The position numbers were made by a program, and so were the translations under genes. Positions 17,316 to 25,600 of a stretch of 47,913 nucleotides of DNA are shown one piece after another. Origin of the DNA: Halieaceae bacterium (GTDB lineage Bacteria > Pseudomonadota > Gammaproteobacteria > Pseudomonadales > Halieaceae). The notes beneath the pieces are model-generated. The model did not search any database. It was not told where the DNA came from and was given only the letters and a program-made list of their open reading frames with translations. The stretch spans positions 1-47,913 of the forward strand of contig JANQGK010000129.1 in assembly GCA_028277365.1 (NCBI GenBank), given 5' to 3'. Within the stretch, counting starts at the first letter, position 1. Each line of letters begins with the position of its first letter.

Positions 17316-18260
17316 GGCGGCGCCGGCCTTGGGTGGGTTGAGCAGGCTTCTCAGCTCCGGTTCGGTGGCCTCGATGTCGTCCTGGAACTTGAGCAGCACA
17401 TTGAGGGTGCTGCGCACCACGGATTCGTCGAGCTGTTCCGCGTGCAGCAACAGCAGGCTGCGGGCCCAGTCGATAGTCTCGCTAATGGCGGGCGCCTTCT
17501 TCAGGTCGAGCTGGCGCAGGGAGTGCACGAAGCCGACGATCTGTTGGCGCAGATCCTCGTCTACGTCCGGTACCCGGCTGCGCACGATGCGCTCCTCCAG
17601 TTCGGTGGTGGGGAATGGGATATACAGGTGCAGGCAGCGGCGCTTCAGGGCATCGGAAATGTCGCGGGTATTATTGCTGGTGAGGAATACCACCGGCGAG
17701 CTCTTGGCCTTCACCGTGCCGATCTCGGGAATCGACACCTGGTAGTCGGAGAGAATCTCCAGCAGCAGCGACTCGAATTCGTAGTCGGACTTGTCCACCT
17801 CGTCGATCAGCAGGATCGAACCCTCGGATTCGTGCATGGCCTTCAGCAGCGGCCGCGGCTCGAGGAAATCCTCCGAGTAGAAAATATCGCCGAAGTGGTG
17901 CAGGCGGTCGACGGACTCCGCCAGGCCCTTGGCGCCCTGCAGCAGGTCACCGAGCTTCTCCTTCAGCACCTGCGTGTACAGTAGCTGCTTGCCGTATTTC
18001 CACTCGTACAGCGCCTTGGCTTCGTCCAGGCCCTCATAGCACTGCAGGCGAATCAGCGGCAGCTCCAGCAGCTTGGCGGTGGTCTTGGCCAGCTCGGTCT
18101 TGCCCACGCCGGGCGGTCCCTCCACCAGGATGGGTTTGCGCAGCTGGCAGGCCAGGAACACGGCGGTGGCGATCTCGTCGCTGCAGATATAGCCGTGTTG
18201 CTCGAAGCCGGCCTTGATGTCAGCCGCCGAGGCGAGCTGGGGAAAATCCAGGGTATTCAC
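17304..18260 (-). CDS. MoxR family AAA+ ATPase
   Basis: A 318-residue AAA+ protein: Walker A GPPGVGKTEL near residue 45, Walker B ILLIDEVDK, and sensor LTSNNTRDI. The N-terminal region starts with NTLDFPQLAS and has no transmembrane segment. The MoxR class couples ATP hydrolysis to remodelling of a partner bound through a VWA protein, and the VWA gene follows directly. GTG at 18260 is supported by AAGGAC upstream. The pair is a common two-gene module in Proteobacteria (sometimes near carbon monoxide dehydrogenase genes), but none of those are seen here. The C-terminus overlaps a 15-bp duplicated sequence. Confidence 0.92.
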   Translation of the reverse strand: MNTLDFPQLASAADIKAGFEQHGYICSDEIATAVFLACQLRKPILVEGPPGVGKTELAKTTAKLLELPLIRLQCYEGLDEAKALYEWKYGKQLLYTQVLKEKLGDLLQGAKGLAESVDRLHHFGDIFYSEDFLEPRPLLKAMHESEGSILLIDEVDKSDYEFESLLLEILSDYQVSIPEIGTVKAKSSPVVFLTSNNTRDISDALKRRCLHLYIPFPTTELEERIVRSRVPDVDEDLRQQIVGFVHSLRQLDLKKAPAISETIDWARSLLLLHAEQLDESVVRSTLNVLLKFQDDIEATEPELRSLLNPPKAGAAGRA

Positions 18261-18315
18261 GGGCTGTCCTTCAGAGTCGGTCGCCTATTGTAGCGGATCG
18301 CGCTGGTACCGGGCC

Positions 18316-19251
18316 TCAGCCGAAGCTGCGCCCGGCCGCCCGCTGCGCCGCCTGGTCCTGCACCTCGAAAAACTGCGCTACGGTGCGCTCGATGATGGCG
18401 GCGGCTGGCTCTACCTCGTCGATCAGGCTGGCGGACTGGCCGATCAGCGCCACGCTGGCCTCCATGTCGCCGCCGAAATACAGGTCGAGGATATTGGAGA
18501 GGATCTTGGAGCCGTCGGCCCCCTCGCGCAGTTTGGCGGTGGTGTCGCTCTTGCGGGCCCGCACCGGGGGCATGCCGGCGGTGTTGACCAGCCAGGTATC
18601 GGTGTCGCCGGCCTCGACAATGGCGCTTTTGAAGTTTGCGTGCACCGGGCTTTCGGCGGCGGACACGAAGCGGGTACCCATCTGTATGCCCTCAGCGCCG
18701 GCGGCAAAGGCCGCCGCCATGCCGATGCCGTCGCTGATGCCGCCGGCGGCCACCATGGGAACATCGCAACGCCGGCGAATGCCCTGCAGCAGCGGCAGCA
18801 GGCCCACCGGGTCCGGGTTCTTGAAGCCGCCGCCTTCCGTCCCCTCGACGATCAGCCCGTCCACGCCGCACTCCACCGCCTTCATGGCGCTCTTCAGGGT
18901 GGCCACCGAGTGGTACACGGTGATGTCGGCGTCTTTCAGCATGCCGATGAACTTGGCGGGGTTGCCTGCGGAGGTGGTAACGAATCTAACACCGTTTTCC
19001 ACCACGAAGCGCACCATGCTGTCGTCGCGCAGGAACAGCAGCGGGAGGTTCACGCCGAAGGGCTGGTCGGTGAGCTCTGCCATGGCGCGGATTTCCCGCT
19101 GGCAGTTCTCGGTTTCGCCGGAAGAAGTTTCGATAATGCCGAAGCCACCGGCGTTGCAGACGGCAGAGGCGAGTTGGGAGCGGGCGATCCAGCCCATGGG
19201 CGACTGCATGATGGGATAGCGGCTGCCCAGGTGCGCAAGTACACGGTTCAT
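18316..19251 (-). CDS. Nitronate monooxygenase (2-nitropropane dioxygenase-like)
   Basis: A 311-residue flavoprotein with a TIM-barrel fold. Diagnostic segments are IMQSPMGWIA at the N-terminus, GGFGIIETSS, GTEGGGFKNPD, the phosphate-binding MVAAGGISDGIGMAAAFAAGAEGIQMGTRF, and a C-terminal part as in class I/II enzymes. Nitronate monooxygenases oxidise alkyl nitronates such as propionate-3-nitronate with FMN and oxygen; enoyl-ACP reductase FabK is a relative and cannot be fully excluded. It is 36 bases downstream of moaA on the same strand, an association with no known meaning. Confidence 0.87.
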   Translation of the reverse strand: MNRVLAHLGSRYPIMQSPMGWIARSQLASAVCNAGGFGIIETSSGETENCQREIRAMAELTDQPFGVNLPLLFLRDDSMVRFVVENGVRFVTTSAGNPAKFIGMLKDADITVYHSVATLKSAMKAVECGVDGLIVEGTEGGGFKNPDPVGLLPLLQGIRRRCDVPMVAAGGISDGIGMAAAFAAGAEGIQMGTRFVSAAESPVHANFKSAIVEAGDTDTWLVNTAGMPPVRARKSDTTAKLREGADGSKILSNILDLYFGGDMEASVALIGQSASLIDEVEPAAAIIERTVAQFFEVQDQAAQRAAGRSFG

Positions 19252-19287
19252 TGGGGTTTGTAGATTCCTTGTAGACGGGGGCGGGGT

Positions 19288-20286
19288 TCAACCCCCGGTG
19301 GTGTTCATGAAGCGGACGATGTCGGGTGCTTCGTCCAGGTCGAAGTGGTGTTTCTCGGGTTTCAGGTCCATGGCCGCGACCAGCGCTTGCTGCAGGGTCT
19401 CATCGTCTATCGCGGGGTCGCGCAGCAGGGCGCGCAGGTCCATGCTGTGCTCGTTGCCCAGGCAAAGCAGCAGGCGGCCTTCCACGGTAACCCGTACCCG
19501 GTTACAGAGGTGACAGAAATTGTGGCTGTGGGGGGAAATGAACCCCACCCGGCTGTCGCTGCCGGCCACCGCCCAGTAACGCGAGGGCCCGCCGGTCTGT
19601 TCGGTGGTGGGGGTGAGTGAATAGCGGCTGCTGATCACCTCCCGCACCTCGTCGCTGGAGCAGAAGGTGAGCGCCCGGTCGTGATCGTCGATCAGCCCCA
19701 GCGGCATTTCCTCGATAAAGGAGATATCCAGGCCCTTGTCCAAGGCGAAGTCCACCAGGTCGAGAATCTCTTCCTCGTTGCGGCCCTTCATGATCACAGT
19801 GTTGAGCTTGATGCGCTCAAAGCCCGCGGCCCGAGCGGCGTCGACGCCCTTCAACACCTGCGCCAGGTCGCCGGTGCGGGTGATGCGGCGGAATTTGTCC
19901 GCATCCAGGCTGTCGAGGCTGATATTGATGCGCTTGACGCCTGCTGCCCGCAGCGGCCCGGCAAAGCGGTCGAGTTGGGAGCCGTTGGTGGTGATCACCA
20001 GTTCGTCGAGGCTGTCGAGGGCGCCCAGCTGCTCCACCAGATGCATGACGTTGTGGCGCACCAGCGGCTCACCGCCGGTGAGGCGTATCTTCTTCACGCC
20101 GAGGGCGGCGAAGGCGGCGCCCACCCGGTATAGCTCTTCGAGGCTTAGCACCTCGGCCCGTGGCACAAAGGTCATGTCTTCCGCCATGCAGTACACGCAG
20201 CGGAAATCACAGCGGTCAGTCACCGACAGGCGGATGTAATCTACCGTGCGGCCGAAGCGGTCTACCAGTGCGGGTGGATTCTGCAT
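19288..20286 (-). CDS. moaA: GTP 3',8-cyclase (molybdenum cofactor biosynthesis protein A)
   Basis: A 332-residue radical-SAM enzyme. The N-terminal 4Fe-4S motif is CDFRCVYC, followed by the radical-SAM Gly-rich element TGGEPL. The C-terminal cluster is in [20 protein letters not shown], matching CxxC...C. The chain ends in Gly-Gly, which MoaA needs for function. It converts GTP to 3',8-cyclo-GTP, the first step of molybdopterin synthesis, with MoaC. No moaC, moaE or moaD gene is close by. It is divergent from the halohydrin dehalogenase operon, separated by 74 bases. Confidence 0.96.
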   Translation of the reverse strand: MQNPPALVDRFGRTVDYIRLSVTDRCDFRCVYCMAEDMTFVPRAEVLSLEELYRVGAAFAALGVKKIRLTGGEPLVRHNVMHLVEQLGALDSLDELVITTNGSQLDRFAGPLRAAGVKRINISLDSLDADKFRRITRTGDLAQVLKGVDAARAAGFERIKLNTVIMKGRNEEEILDLVDFALDKGLDISFIEEMPLGLIDDHDRALTFCSSDEVREVISSRYSLTPTTEQTGGPSRYWAVAGSDSRVGFISPHSHNFCHLCNRVRVTVEGRLLLCLGNEHSMDLRALLRDPAIDDETLQQALVAAMDLKPEKHHFDLDEAPDIVRFMNTTGG

Positions 20287-20360
20287 AGCCCACCGATTCT
20301 ACTGTGAATAATTCCGGTCCTCTAGTTACACTTAACAACCTCGCCACAGGGAGAATAACA

Positions 20361-21035
20361 ATGACAGGGCGTCTCGACGGCAAGCGCATTCTCATTACCC
20401 AGGCCGACGATTTCATGGGTCCCACTTTCAGCGCCGCCTTTCGGGCGGAAGGTGCCGAGGTGATTGAAGACCGCAGCGACCTGACGGTGCCAGAGGCGGC
20501 CGCCGAGGCGGTGGCCGCTGCGGGGGAAATCAACGTGCTGGTGGCCAACCTGGCCGCACCCTCGGATGCGGCCTACGCCGTCAAGGTCTCAGACGAACGC
20601 TGGAACCGCCTGTTCGACGCGATGGTGCACCCTCTGCACCGGCTGGTGCGCGCCGCGCTGCCCGACATGATGGGGCGCAAGGCGGGCAAGATCATCGTGG
20701 TGGGCAGTGCCACCGGCCTCAAGGCGGCGCCGGGTACCGCGCCCTACAGCGCCGCGCGCAGTGCCCAGGTGGGCTATGTGCGCAGCGTGGGTGTGGAGGC
20801 GGCCCGCTTCAACGTACAGATCAACCTGATCGCCCAGCATTTCGTGGAAAACCCCGACTACTTCTCGGAGGAGTTCCAGCAGACCGACGCCTTCAAGCAG
20901 CTGATAACGGAGGTGCCCGCCGGCCGCCTGGCGCGGCCTGAGGAGGACGCCGCCCTGGCCGTGTTCCTGGCCTCCAACGAATCCGATTTCTTCGTAGGGC
21001 AGGCGATCCCATTTTCCGGAGGCTGGGCACAATGA
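20361..21035 (+). CDS. Halohydrin dehalogenase of the HheB type (SDR-like)
   Basis: A 224-residue protein with the SDR fold. Both published fingerprints of halohydrin dehalogenases are present: T-x4-F/Y-x-G as TQADDFMG (residues 13-20), in place of the SDR nucleotide-binding Gly motif, and S-x12-Y-x3-R (Ser116, Tyr129, Arg133), in place of the SDR Ser-Tyr-Lys triad. Whole-sequence features recalled from HheB of Corynebacterium match (MVHPLHR, GPEAAR-like VGVEAARFNV, LIAQHF, FLASNESDF, GGW end). Such enzymes convert vicinal halohydrins to epoxides without NAD(P), and can open epoxides with nucleophiles. ATG at 20361 follows AGGGAGA. The stop overlaps the next start (ATGA). The activity is not proven. 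Confidence 0.85.
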   Translation: MTGRLDGKRILITQADDFMGPTFSAAFRAEGAEVIEDRSDLTVPEAAAEAVAAAGEINVLVANLAAPSDAAYAVKVSDERWNRLFDAMVHPLHRLVRAALPDMMGRKAGKIIVVGSATGLKAAPGTAPYSAARSAQVGYVRSVGVEAARFNVQINLIAQHFVENPDYFSEEFQQTDAFKQLITEVPAGRLARPEEDAALAVFLASNESDFFVGQAIPFSGGWAQ

Positions 21036-22087
21036 TGCGCCTTGCCCTGGCGCTGGCCTGGTTGCTGGCGCAGTCCGGCTGGGCCGATACGCAGCGAGGA
21101 CCCTGCGACCCGGTCGATGGCATCACCTCGATCTGTGGCTTGTCGGCGCCGGAAGACATCGAGGTGCTGCCCGACGGCCGCTACCTGGTATTCAGCCAGA
21201 TGCACGAGGGGCTGGGCCTGTCGCTGCTGGACACCCGTGACGACAGCGTGCGCCCGCTCTACCCGCCGGGCGCGAGCCAGGTGGAGCCGGGCTGGGGTGA
21301 GGCCGACTGCGCAGCGCCCAACCCCGAGCAGATGTTGTTACACGGGATTCACCTGGCCCGGCGCGGCGACGGGCGCCTGCAGGTGCTGGCGGTAAACCAC
21401 GGCGGCCGTGAGTCGGTGGAGTTTTTCGAAATTCTCGAGCCCCGCCAGGACTTGCCGGTCGCCATCTGGCGCGGCTGTGTGATCACCCCCGAGCCGCTGT
21501 TCTTTAATGATGTGGTGAGCCTGTCTGATGGAGGCTTCCTTGCCACTCATATGTTCTCTCGCAATGCCCAGACCTGGGGCGCCATTAAGGCTCTGGCGGG
21601 ATCGGAAACCGGCCGCGTCTACCGCTGGCGACCCGCAAGCGGCTTTGAGGCCGTCCCCGGCACCGGGGTGCGTATGGCCAACGGTATTGCCATCGCCCCG
21701 GACGAGCGTCACTTCTTCCTCAATGCCTACCTGGGCAGTGAAGTGCGCAAGTATGCACTGGAGGGCGGCGAGCCGCTGGCGATTCTGCCCATCTCGCGGC
21801 CCGATAATTCCGCCTGGGACAGCCGCGGGCGGCTGCTGGTGGCGAGCCACGACGACAGCCTGGGCGCCATCGTCGACGGCCTGCCGCGCAGCGACGGCGG
21901 CCCGGTGGACCTGCGCTTCAAGATAGTCGCTATCGACCCGGACACATTGGAAACCGAGACCGTGCTGGAGCGTGAAGGCGCCCCGATGGGTGGAGGCACC
22001 GTGGCGGTGGATGCCGCGGACCACGTTTACATCGGTTCCTACGCCGGCGACCGCATCATAAAGTTCCCGCTGACGATTTCGCCGTGA
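21032..22087 (+). CDS. Exported SMP-30/strictosidine synthase-like beta-propeller protein
   Basis: A 351-residue protein with a short cleavable signal peptide (cleavage near GWADTQ). Repeated propeller blades are visible, for example IEVLPDGRYLVFSQ, FNDVVSLSDGGFLATHMF, GVRMANGIAIAPDERHFFLNAY, and SRPDNSAWDSRGRLLVASHDD. The Asn and Asp in these blades are typical calcium ligands of SMP-30/gluconolactonase and paraoxonase relatives. A hydrolytic (lactonase or esterase) role is likely but the substrate is unknown. It starts four bases inside the halohydrin dehalogenase gene and its own stop overlaps the transporter start, so all three are coupled. Confidence 0.8.
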   Translation: MMRLALALAWLLAQSGWADTQRGPCDPVDGITSICGLSAPEDIEVLPDGRYLVFSQMHEGLGLSLLDTRDDSVRPLYPPGASQVEPGWGEADCAAPNPEQMLLHGIHLARRGDGRLQVLAVNHGGRESVEFFEILEPRQDLPVAIWRGCVITPEPLFFNDVVSLSDGGFLATHMFSRNAQTWGAIKALAGSETGRVYRWRPASGFEAVPGTGVRMANGIAIAPDERHFFLNAYLGSEVRKYALEGGEPLAILPISRPDNSAWDSRGRLLVASHDDSLGAIVDGLPRSDGGPVDLRFKIVAIDPDTLETETVLEREGAPMGGGTVAVDAADHVYIGSYAGDRIIKFPLTISP

Positions 22088-23466
22088 CTGCCGGCCCGGT
22101 TCGCGCGATAGCATTGTTTGCCGGGCCGCTGCTGGCGCTGCTGGTGCTGGCCGGCATGCTGCAGGCGGGCTACTCGCGGGAGATTGCCGTGACCGCGCTG
22201 GTCGCCAGCTGGTGTGTGGTGTGGTGGATATTCGAACCGGTGCCGATCCCGGTGACCTCGTTGTTGCCGCTGGCCGTCCTGCCGCTGCTGGGCGTGTTGA
22301 CCCCGGCGGAAGTCGGCGCCGCCTACGGCAGCCCGCTGATTCTTCTTTTACTGGGTGGCTTCATCCTGTCCCGCGCTATGGAAACCAGCGGCGCCCATCG
22401 CCGGGTGGCGCTCAACATGATGCGCCTGTTCGGTGCCGACAGCGACCGGCGCCTCGTGTTTGGTTTCATGGCGGCGGCCGCCGGCCTCAGCATGTGGATT
22501 TCCAATACCGCCACCACCCTGATGCTGCTGCCGGTGGCCATGGCCATTATCGAGCGCGCCCGCGGCGAGGCGCTGGCGGTACCGCTGTTGCTGGGCATGG
22601 CCTACGCTGCCAGCGTGGGTGGGATTGCCACACCCATCGGCACACCCCCCAACCTGATCTTTATGCAGATCTACAGCGAGACGACCGGCGGTGAGATCAG
22701 CTTTGGCCGGTGGATCAGCTGGGGCCTGCCAGTGGTGCTGGTGATGGTGCCGCTGATGGGACTGTGGTTGACCCGCAGCCTGCGCGGTTCCAGCGATGTG
22801 GACCTGCCGGAGTCCGGCGCCTGGCGCATTGAAGAGAAGCGCGTGATGATCGTGTTCGCACTGACCGCGCTGGCCTGGGTAACCCGCACCGAGCCCTTCG
22901 GCGGCTGGCGCGCCTGGCTGAACCTGCCCCAGGCCAACGACGCCTCGGTGGCTCTGTTGGCGGTGGTGCTGATGTTTGTGGTACCCAACGGCAAGGGTGA
23001 GCGGCTGTTGAGCTGGGAGCAGGCGGTGAGCATTCCCTGGGGCGTGCTGATCCTGTTCTCCGGCGGCATCTGCCTGGCCAAGGGTTTTGTGGCCTCGGGC
23101 CTGTCCGGCGTGCTGGGTGAGTGGCTCGCCTCGCTCAACTACCTGCCGATCTGGCTGCTGATGGGCATCACCTGCCTCGTAGTGACCTTCATGACAGAAA
23201 CTACCAGCAATGTCGCCACCACCACACTGCTGATGCCGATACTGGCCGCCGCCGGCGTCGCTGCCGATATCGCCCCCGAAGTACTCATGGTGCCCGCCGC
23301 CATGACCGCCAGCTGCGCCTTCATGCTACCGGTGGCTACCGCGCCCAACACCGTGGTCTACGGCAGCGGTAAGATCACCGTGCAACGCATGGTGCGGGAG
23401 GGCTTTGTGCTCAATATGCTCGGCGTGTTGGTGGTGGCCAGTATCTGTTACTGGCGGCTGGTCTGA
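22084..23466 (+). CDS. DASS (SLC13) family carboxylate/sodium symporter
   Basis: A 460-residue integral membrane protein with about eleven helices. It has the two SNT signatures of divalent anion:sodium symporters: WISNTATTLMLLP in the first half and TETTSNVATTTLLMP in the second. The GTPPNLI segment is also characteristic. It should import di- or tricarboxylates or related acids with sodium. The GTG start at 22084 overlaps the preceding stop (GTGA), giving strong coupling to the beta-propeller gene. In this operon it could import an acid released by the exported hydrolase, which is a guess from arrangement. Confidence 0.9.
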   Translation: MTAGPVRAIALFAGPLLALLVLAGMLQAGYSREIAVTALVASWCVVWWIFEPVPIPVTSLLPLAVLPLLGVLTPAEVGAAYGSPLILLLLGGFILSRAMETSGAHRRVALNMMRLFGADSDRRLVFGFMAAAAGLSMWISNTATTLMLLPVAMAIIERARGEALAVPLLLGMAYAASVGGIATPIGTPPNLIFMQIYSETTGGEISFGRWISWGLPVVLVMVPLMGLWLTRSLRGSSDVDLPESGAWRIEEKRVMIVFALTALAWVTRTEPFGGWRAWLNLPQANDASVALLAVVLMFVVPNGKGERLLSWEQAVSIPWGVLILFSGGICLAKGFVASGLSGVLGEWLASLNYLPIWLLMGITCLVVTFMTETTSNVATTTLLMPILAAAGVAADIAPEVLMVPAAMTASCAFMLPVATAPNTVVYGSGKITVQRMVREGFVLNMLGVLVVASICYWRLV

Positions 23467-23647
23467 TACGGCAGCGCGGGAGCGGCCCCTTCCTCTGCTA
23501 GTGATGCTTGCCGATTCTCTGAAAGCAGTCACCACTCGCCTAACTCAAAGCCACTGTCGGACCTGTCCGTACCCCGAGGCCTAGATCGCTTGCTATTCTT
23601 CCAATGTATTCCCTTGATATGTGCGCACAGCCGCGCAGGAGTTACGC

Positions 23648-24184
23648 ATGAATCGAAGAAAGGTGATGCTCAGGACTTGTTTGCTGCCCCTCGCGCTTGT
23701 TTGTTCTCTAGTCTCAGCAGCGGACGAGCTTGACATGGTCATCAATGAGATTTTCTTTCTTCACGATGCGGAATCGCGATGGAATCAATACGCTGCGGAT
23801 TCCGTGCGACAAAAACGCGAAGCTATGGTGTACCCGGAACTCTACCAGGAAGAGTTGGATGGCTGGTTGCAAAACGAACTCTCCTGGGCAGGTGTGGAAC
23901 CGCTTTTTCGCAACGAAATGAAATCCAGATACACCGTTGACGAGCTGCTAAAGATCGCCGACTCCCTTAGAGATAATCCGTCGGGCTACCCAGAAGACTC
24001 CAACGTGAAAGGCTATGGGCCTGAGCTGTTCAATATCGGTGCCGCCGTCGCTCAACAGGTATATCCATCGTTGAACGCACGACTCGCCGAGCTACGGGCG
24101 CGAAATGAGATACATAAGCGCATCGATAAGCCAGGCGCCACTGTTTCTCGCAGTAGCGCACAGGAATCTCTCACCGATTATTGA
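23648..24184 (+). CDS. Hypothetical exported protein
   Basis: A 178-residue protein that I do not recognise. It has a clear signal peptide (RRKVMLRTCLLPLALVCS, cleavage near VSAADE). The mature part is charged and probably helical, with many Glu, Arg and aromatic residues, and no Cys. The ATG at 23648 follows GGAG at a good distance; an in-frame upstream start lacks this. Codon use and GC content are lower than in neighbouring genes, which suggests transfer. A short hairpin at about 24254-24272 lies between its stop and the convergent lipoprotein gene. Confidence 0.7.
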   Translation: MNRRKVMLRTCLLPLALVCSLVSAADELDMVINEIFFLHDAESRWNQYAADSVRQKREAMVYPELYQEELDGWLQNELSWAGVEPLFRNEMKSRYTVDELLKIADSLRDNPSGYPEDSNVKGYGPELFNIGAAVAQQVYPSLNARLAELRARNEIHKRIDKPGATVSRSSAQESLTDY

Positions 24185-24305
24185 CGAACCAAAGATGTAT
24201 GGGGCTGAGTGGACTTCCCACTGTTTCCCAGACACCTCTGGCTTGTATTGCCGAGCTTCCGGCCTCGAAGCTTTGCTCTGACCCTATTGGTAGAGAAGCC
24301 GAATC

Positions 24306-24794
24306 TCATTCGCCAGGGTCTAAGGAGCCGGATTCCTCGATCCCGGGTTCGTAGGGAGAAGCAGCCAACGTGCACTCCAGAACCCCTTCTTTGCCGGTAG
24401 CCTCGTCGACCATCTCCAGCTTGGAGCCTCCAACGAAGACCCCCATCTTTATGTACTGACGCACGAAATAATTCTTGCCCGCTTCAGCGTCCAACACCAG
24501 GCTGTTATCCCCAAACTCGGATTCGGTTGCCAGGGTATGCTCACCGGGAGGGACAACCGTGTAGAAATACGTCATCGGGGCTGTTTGTCCCAATGCTCTC
24601 CCATTTACAGTAACGGACTTTTTCAGCGCAGCACCAAAGTTGGAGTTCCTGTAGATGTAAATGCCCGCCATCTGCTCCGGTGGCGGATCAAATCTCTTGC
24701 GTGCGCTGTCTTCTTCGACGGTTGCCGTCGGGACGGACGCGCAGCCGGCAAGCAACGCAAATGCAACGGTAAGTCCCGCTAAGGTCGATCGCAT
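24306..24794 (-). CDS. DUF2846-like lipoprotein
   Basis: A 162-residue protein with a lipobox LLAGC (Cys18), so it is probably anchored to the outer membrane. The mature domain (GIYIYRNSNFGAALKKSV, VNGRALGQ, YFYTVVPPGEHTLATESE and AGKNYFVRQYI) matches the DUF2846 pattern: a small beta-sandwich of the PEGA-like kind found in periplasmic proteins. Function of this family is unknown. It follows another small lipoprotein gene by 15 bases in the same direction; the two probably form an operon. Confidence 0.75.
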   Translation of the reverse strand: MRSTLAGLTVAFALLAGCASVPTATVEEDSARKRFDPPPEQMAGIYIYRNSNFGAALKKSVTVNGRALGQTAPMTYFYTVVPPGEHTLATESEFGDNSLVLDAEAGKNYFVRQYIKMGVFVGGSKLEMVDEATGKEGVLECTLAASPYEPGIEESGSLDPGE

Positions 24795-24809
24795 GGTTTC
24801 TCTCCCCGG

Positions 24810-25190
24810 TTATTCTTGTTCGATTTTTGCTGCCATCGGAATGACATAGCTAGCGGGATAATCGCGGTGCTTGTCTGTAATGGCGTCGGTGATGCCGAAA
24901 TCGATGAAAACGGCGCTCGCAACAATTTTGGCGCCAAGCGTACTTGGAATCATGCCCAGCGCTTCGCGGCCGTCTTTGGTCTTGCATTCATACCGGAGGT
25001 CATCGTCTGAGCGTCTCACAGGTATGGTGATCGGAATATCGGTACTCCAAATTCCACGCTTGTTTTCGAGTTTACAGGATCCCGACGAACCGTCGCTGAA
25101 CGAGAGTGCTATGGGGTCCATCGCATCGTTGGTAAGCGTGGCGCAGCCTACGACGCTCATGGTCGCAACGAGAATAAGAGGAGTTTTCAT
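24810..25190 (-). CDS. Small putative lipoprotein
   Basis: A 126-residue protein with a short signal and lipobox SVVGC (Cys16). The mature part contains GSCKLENKRGIW and LRYECKTKDG, giving two Cys that could pair, and ends with a hydrophobic stretch (LGAKIVASAVFIDFGI) followed by DYPASYVIPM. This layout, Cys pair then a Gly/hydrophobic segment near the end, resembles small envelope lipoproteins that pair with DUF2846-type proteins, but I could not assign a family. It lies in the AT-richer islet upstream of the DUF2846-like gene. Confidence 0.65.
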   Translation of the reverse strand: MKTPLILVATMSVVGCATLTNDAMDPIALSFSDGSSGSCKLENKRGIWSTDIPITIPVRRSDDDLRYECKTKDGREALGMIPSTLGAKIVASAVFIDFGITDAITDKHRDYPASYVIPMAAKIEQE

Positions 25191-25368
25191 AAGAACTGTC
25201 CCTGTTTATTTTTTTGCAAAGGGGCATGTACCCCGCACACCGATCATATTTGGGTTAATCGGGAGATGGAAAGAGAAGTTTTTGAAATTCAGCAACTCGC
25301 CTATAGCGCCCGCAATAAACTTGCGTTAGGCGACCCATGTGCAGCGCTCGGTTTAGTGGCTCCCGCCG

Positions 25369-25584
25369 CTAGGCGTCGTTATCCCCGGTGGCGGAGTCTT
25401 CCTTGCGCATACGCTGGTCCACGTAGCCGCTCAAGGCTGCCGCTGCGGCGCCGGTGATAAAGCCACCAAAGGCGCCGATCAAAACCGCCTTGGGCGCATC
25501 CCGGCCGATGACGTAAACGATGAGGCCGATGGCGCTGCCCAGGAAGGCCCCACTCGTGAGCCAGGTCAGCAGCATGGTTTTCAT
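25369..25584 (-). CDS. Small two-helix membrane protein
   Basis: A 71-residue protein from ATG at 25584, chosen because GGAG stands nine bases upstream and longer forms would overlap the SDR gene. It has two hydrophobic helices: LLTWLTSGAFLGSAIGLIVY and a Gly/Ala-rich AVLIGAFGGFITGAAAAAL, then a short charged C-terminal tail (RMRKEDSATGDNDA). The glycine-zipper-like second helix suggests helix packing. No family was recognised. It follows the SDR gene by 16 bases and is probably cotranscribed. Confidence 0.65.
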   Translation of the reverse strand: MKTMLLTWLTSGAFLGSAIGLIVYVIGRDAPKAVLIGAFGGFITGAAAAALSGYVDQRMRKEDSATGDNDA

Positions 25585-25600
25585 GGTGTGGTCTCCGCCC

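Larger units (their letters stand above)
23536..25333. other. AT-richer islet bounded by a 9-bp inverted repeat
   Basis: TCGCCTAAC at 23536-23544 and GTTAGGCGA at 25325-25333 are exact reverse complements, and the roughly 1.8 kb between them is less GC-rich than its surroundings. It holds three short genes of poor conservation. The repeat contains the GTTRRRY core used by integron attC sites, but orientation does not fit a simple cassette and no integrase or transposase is present. The boundary repeat could be chance. Confidence 0.3.

Noticed and set aside
19278-19296. GGGGTTCAACCCC hairpin as a terminator of moaA
   Set aside because: It overlaps the moaA stop, has a stem of four or five pairs and no T-tract on the minus strand.
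25311-25333. Integron attC site around CGCAATAAACTTGCGTTAGGC
   Set aside because: It has a short stem and a GTTAGGC core, but no paired core at the usual distance, no integrase and no cassette-like gene orientation.
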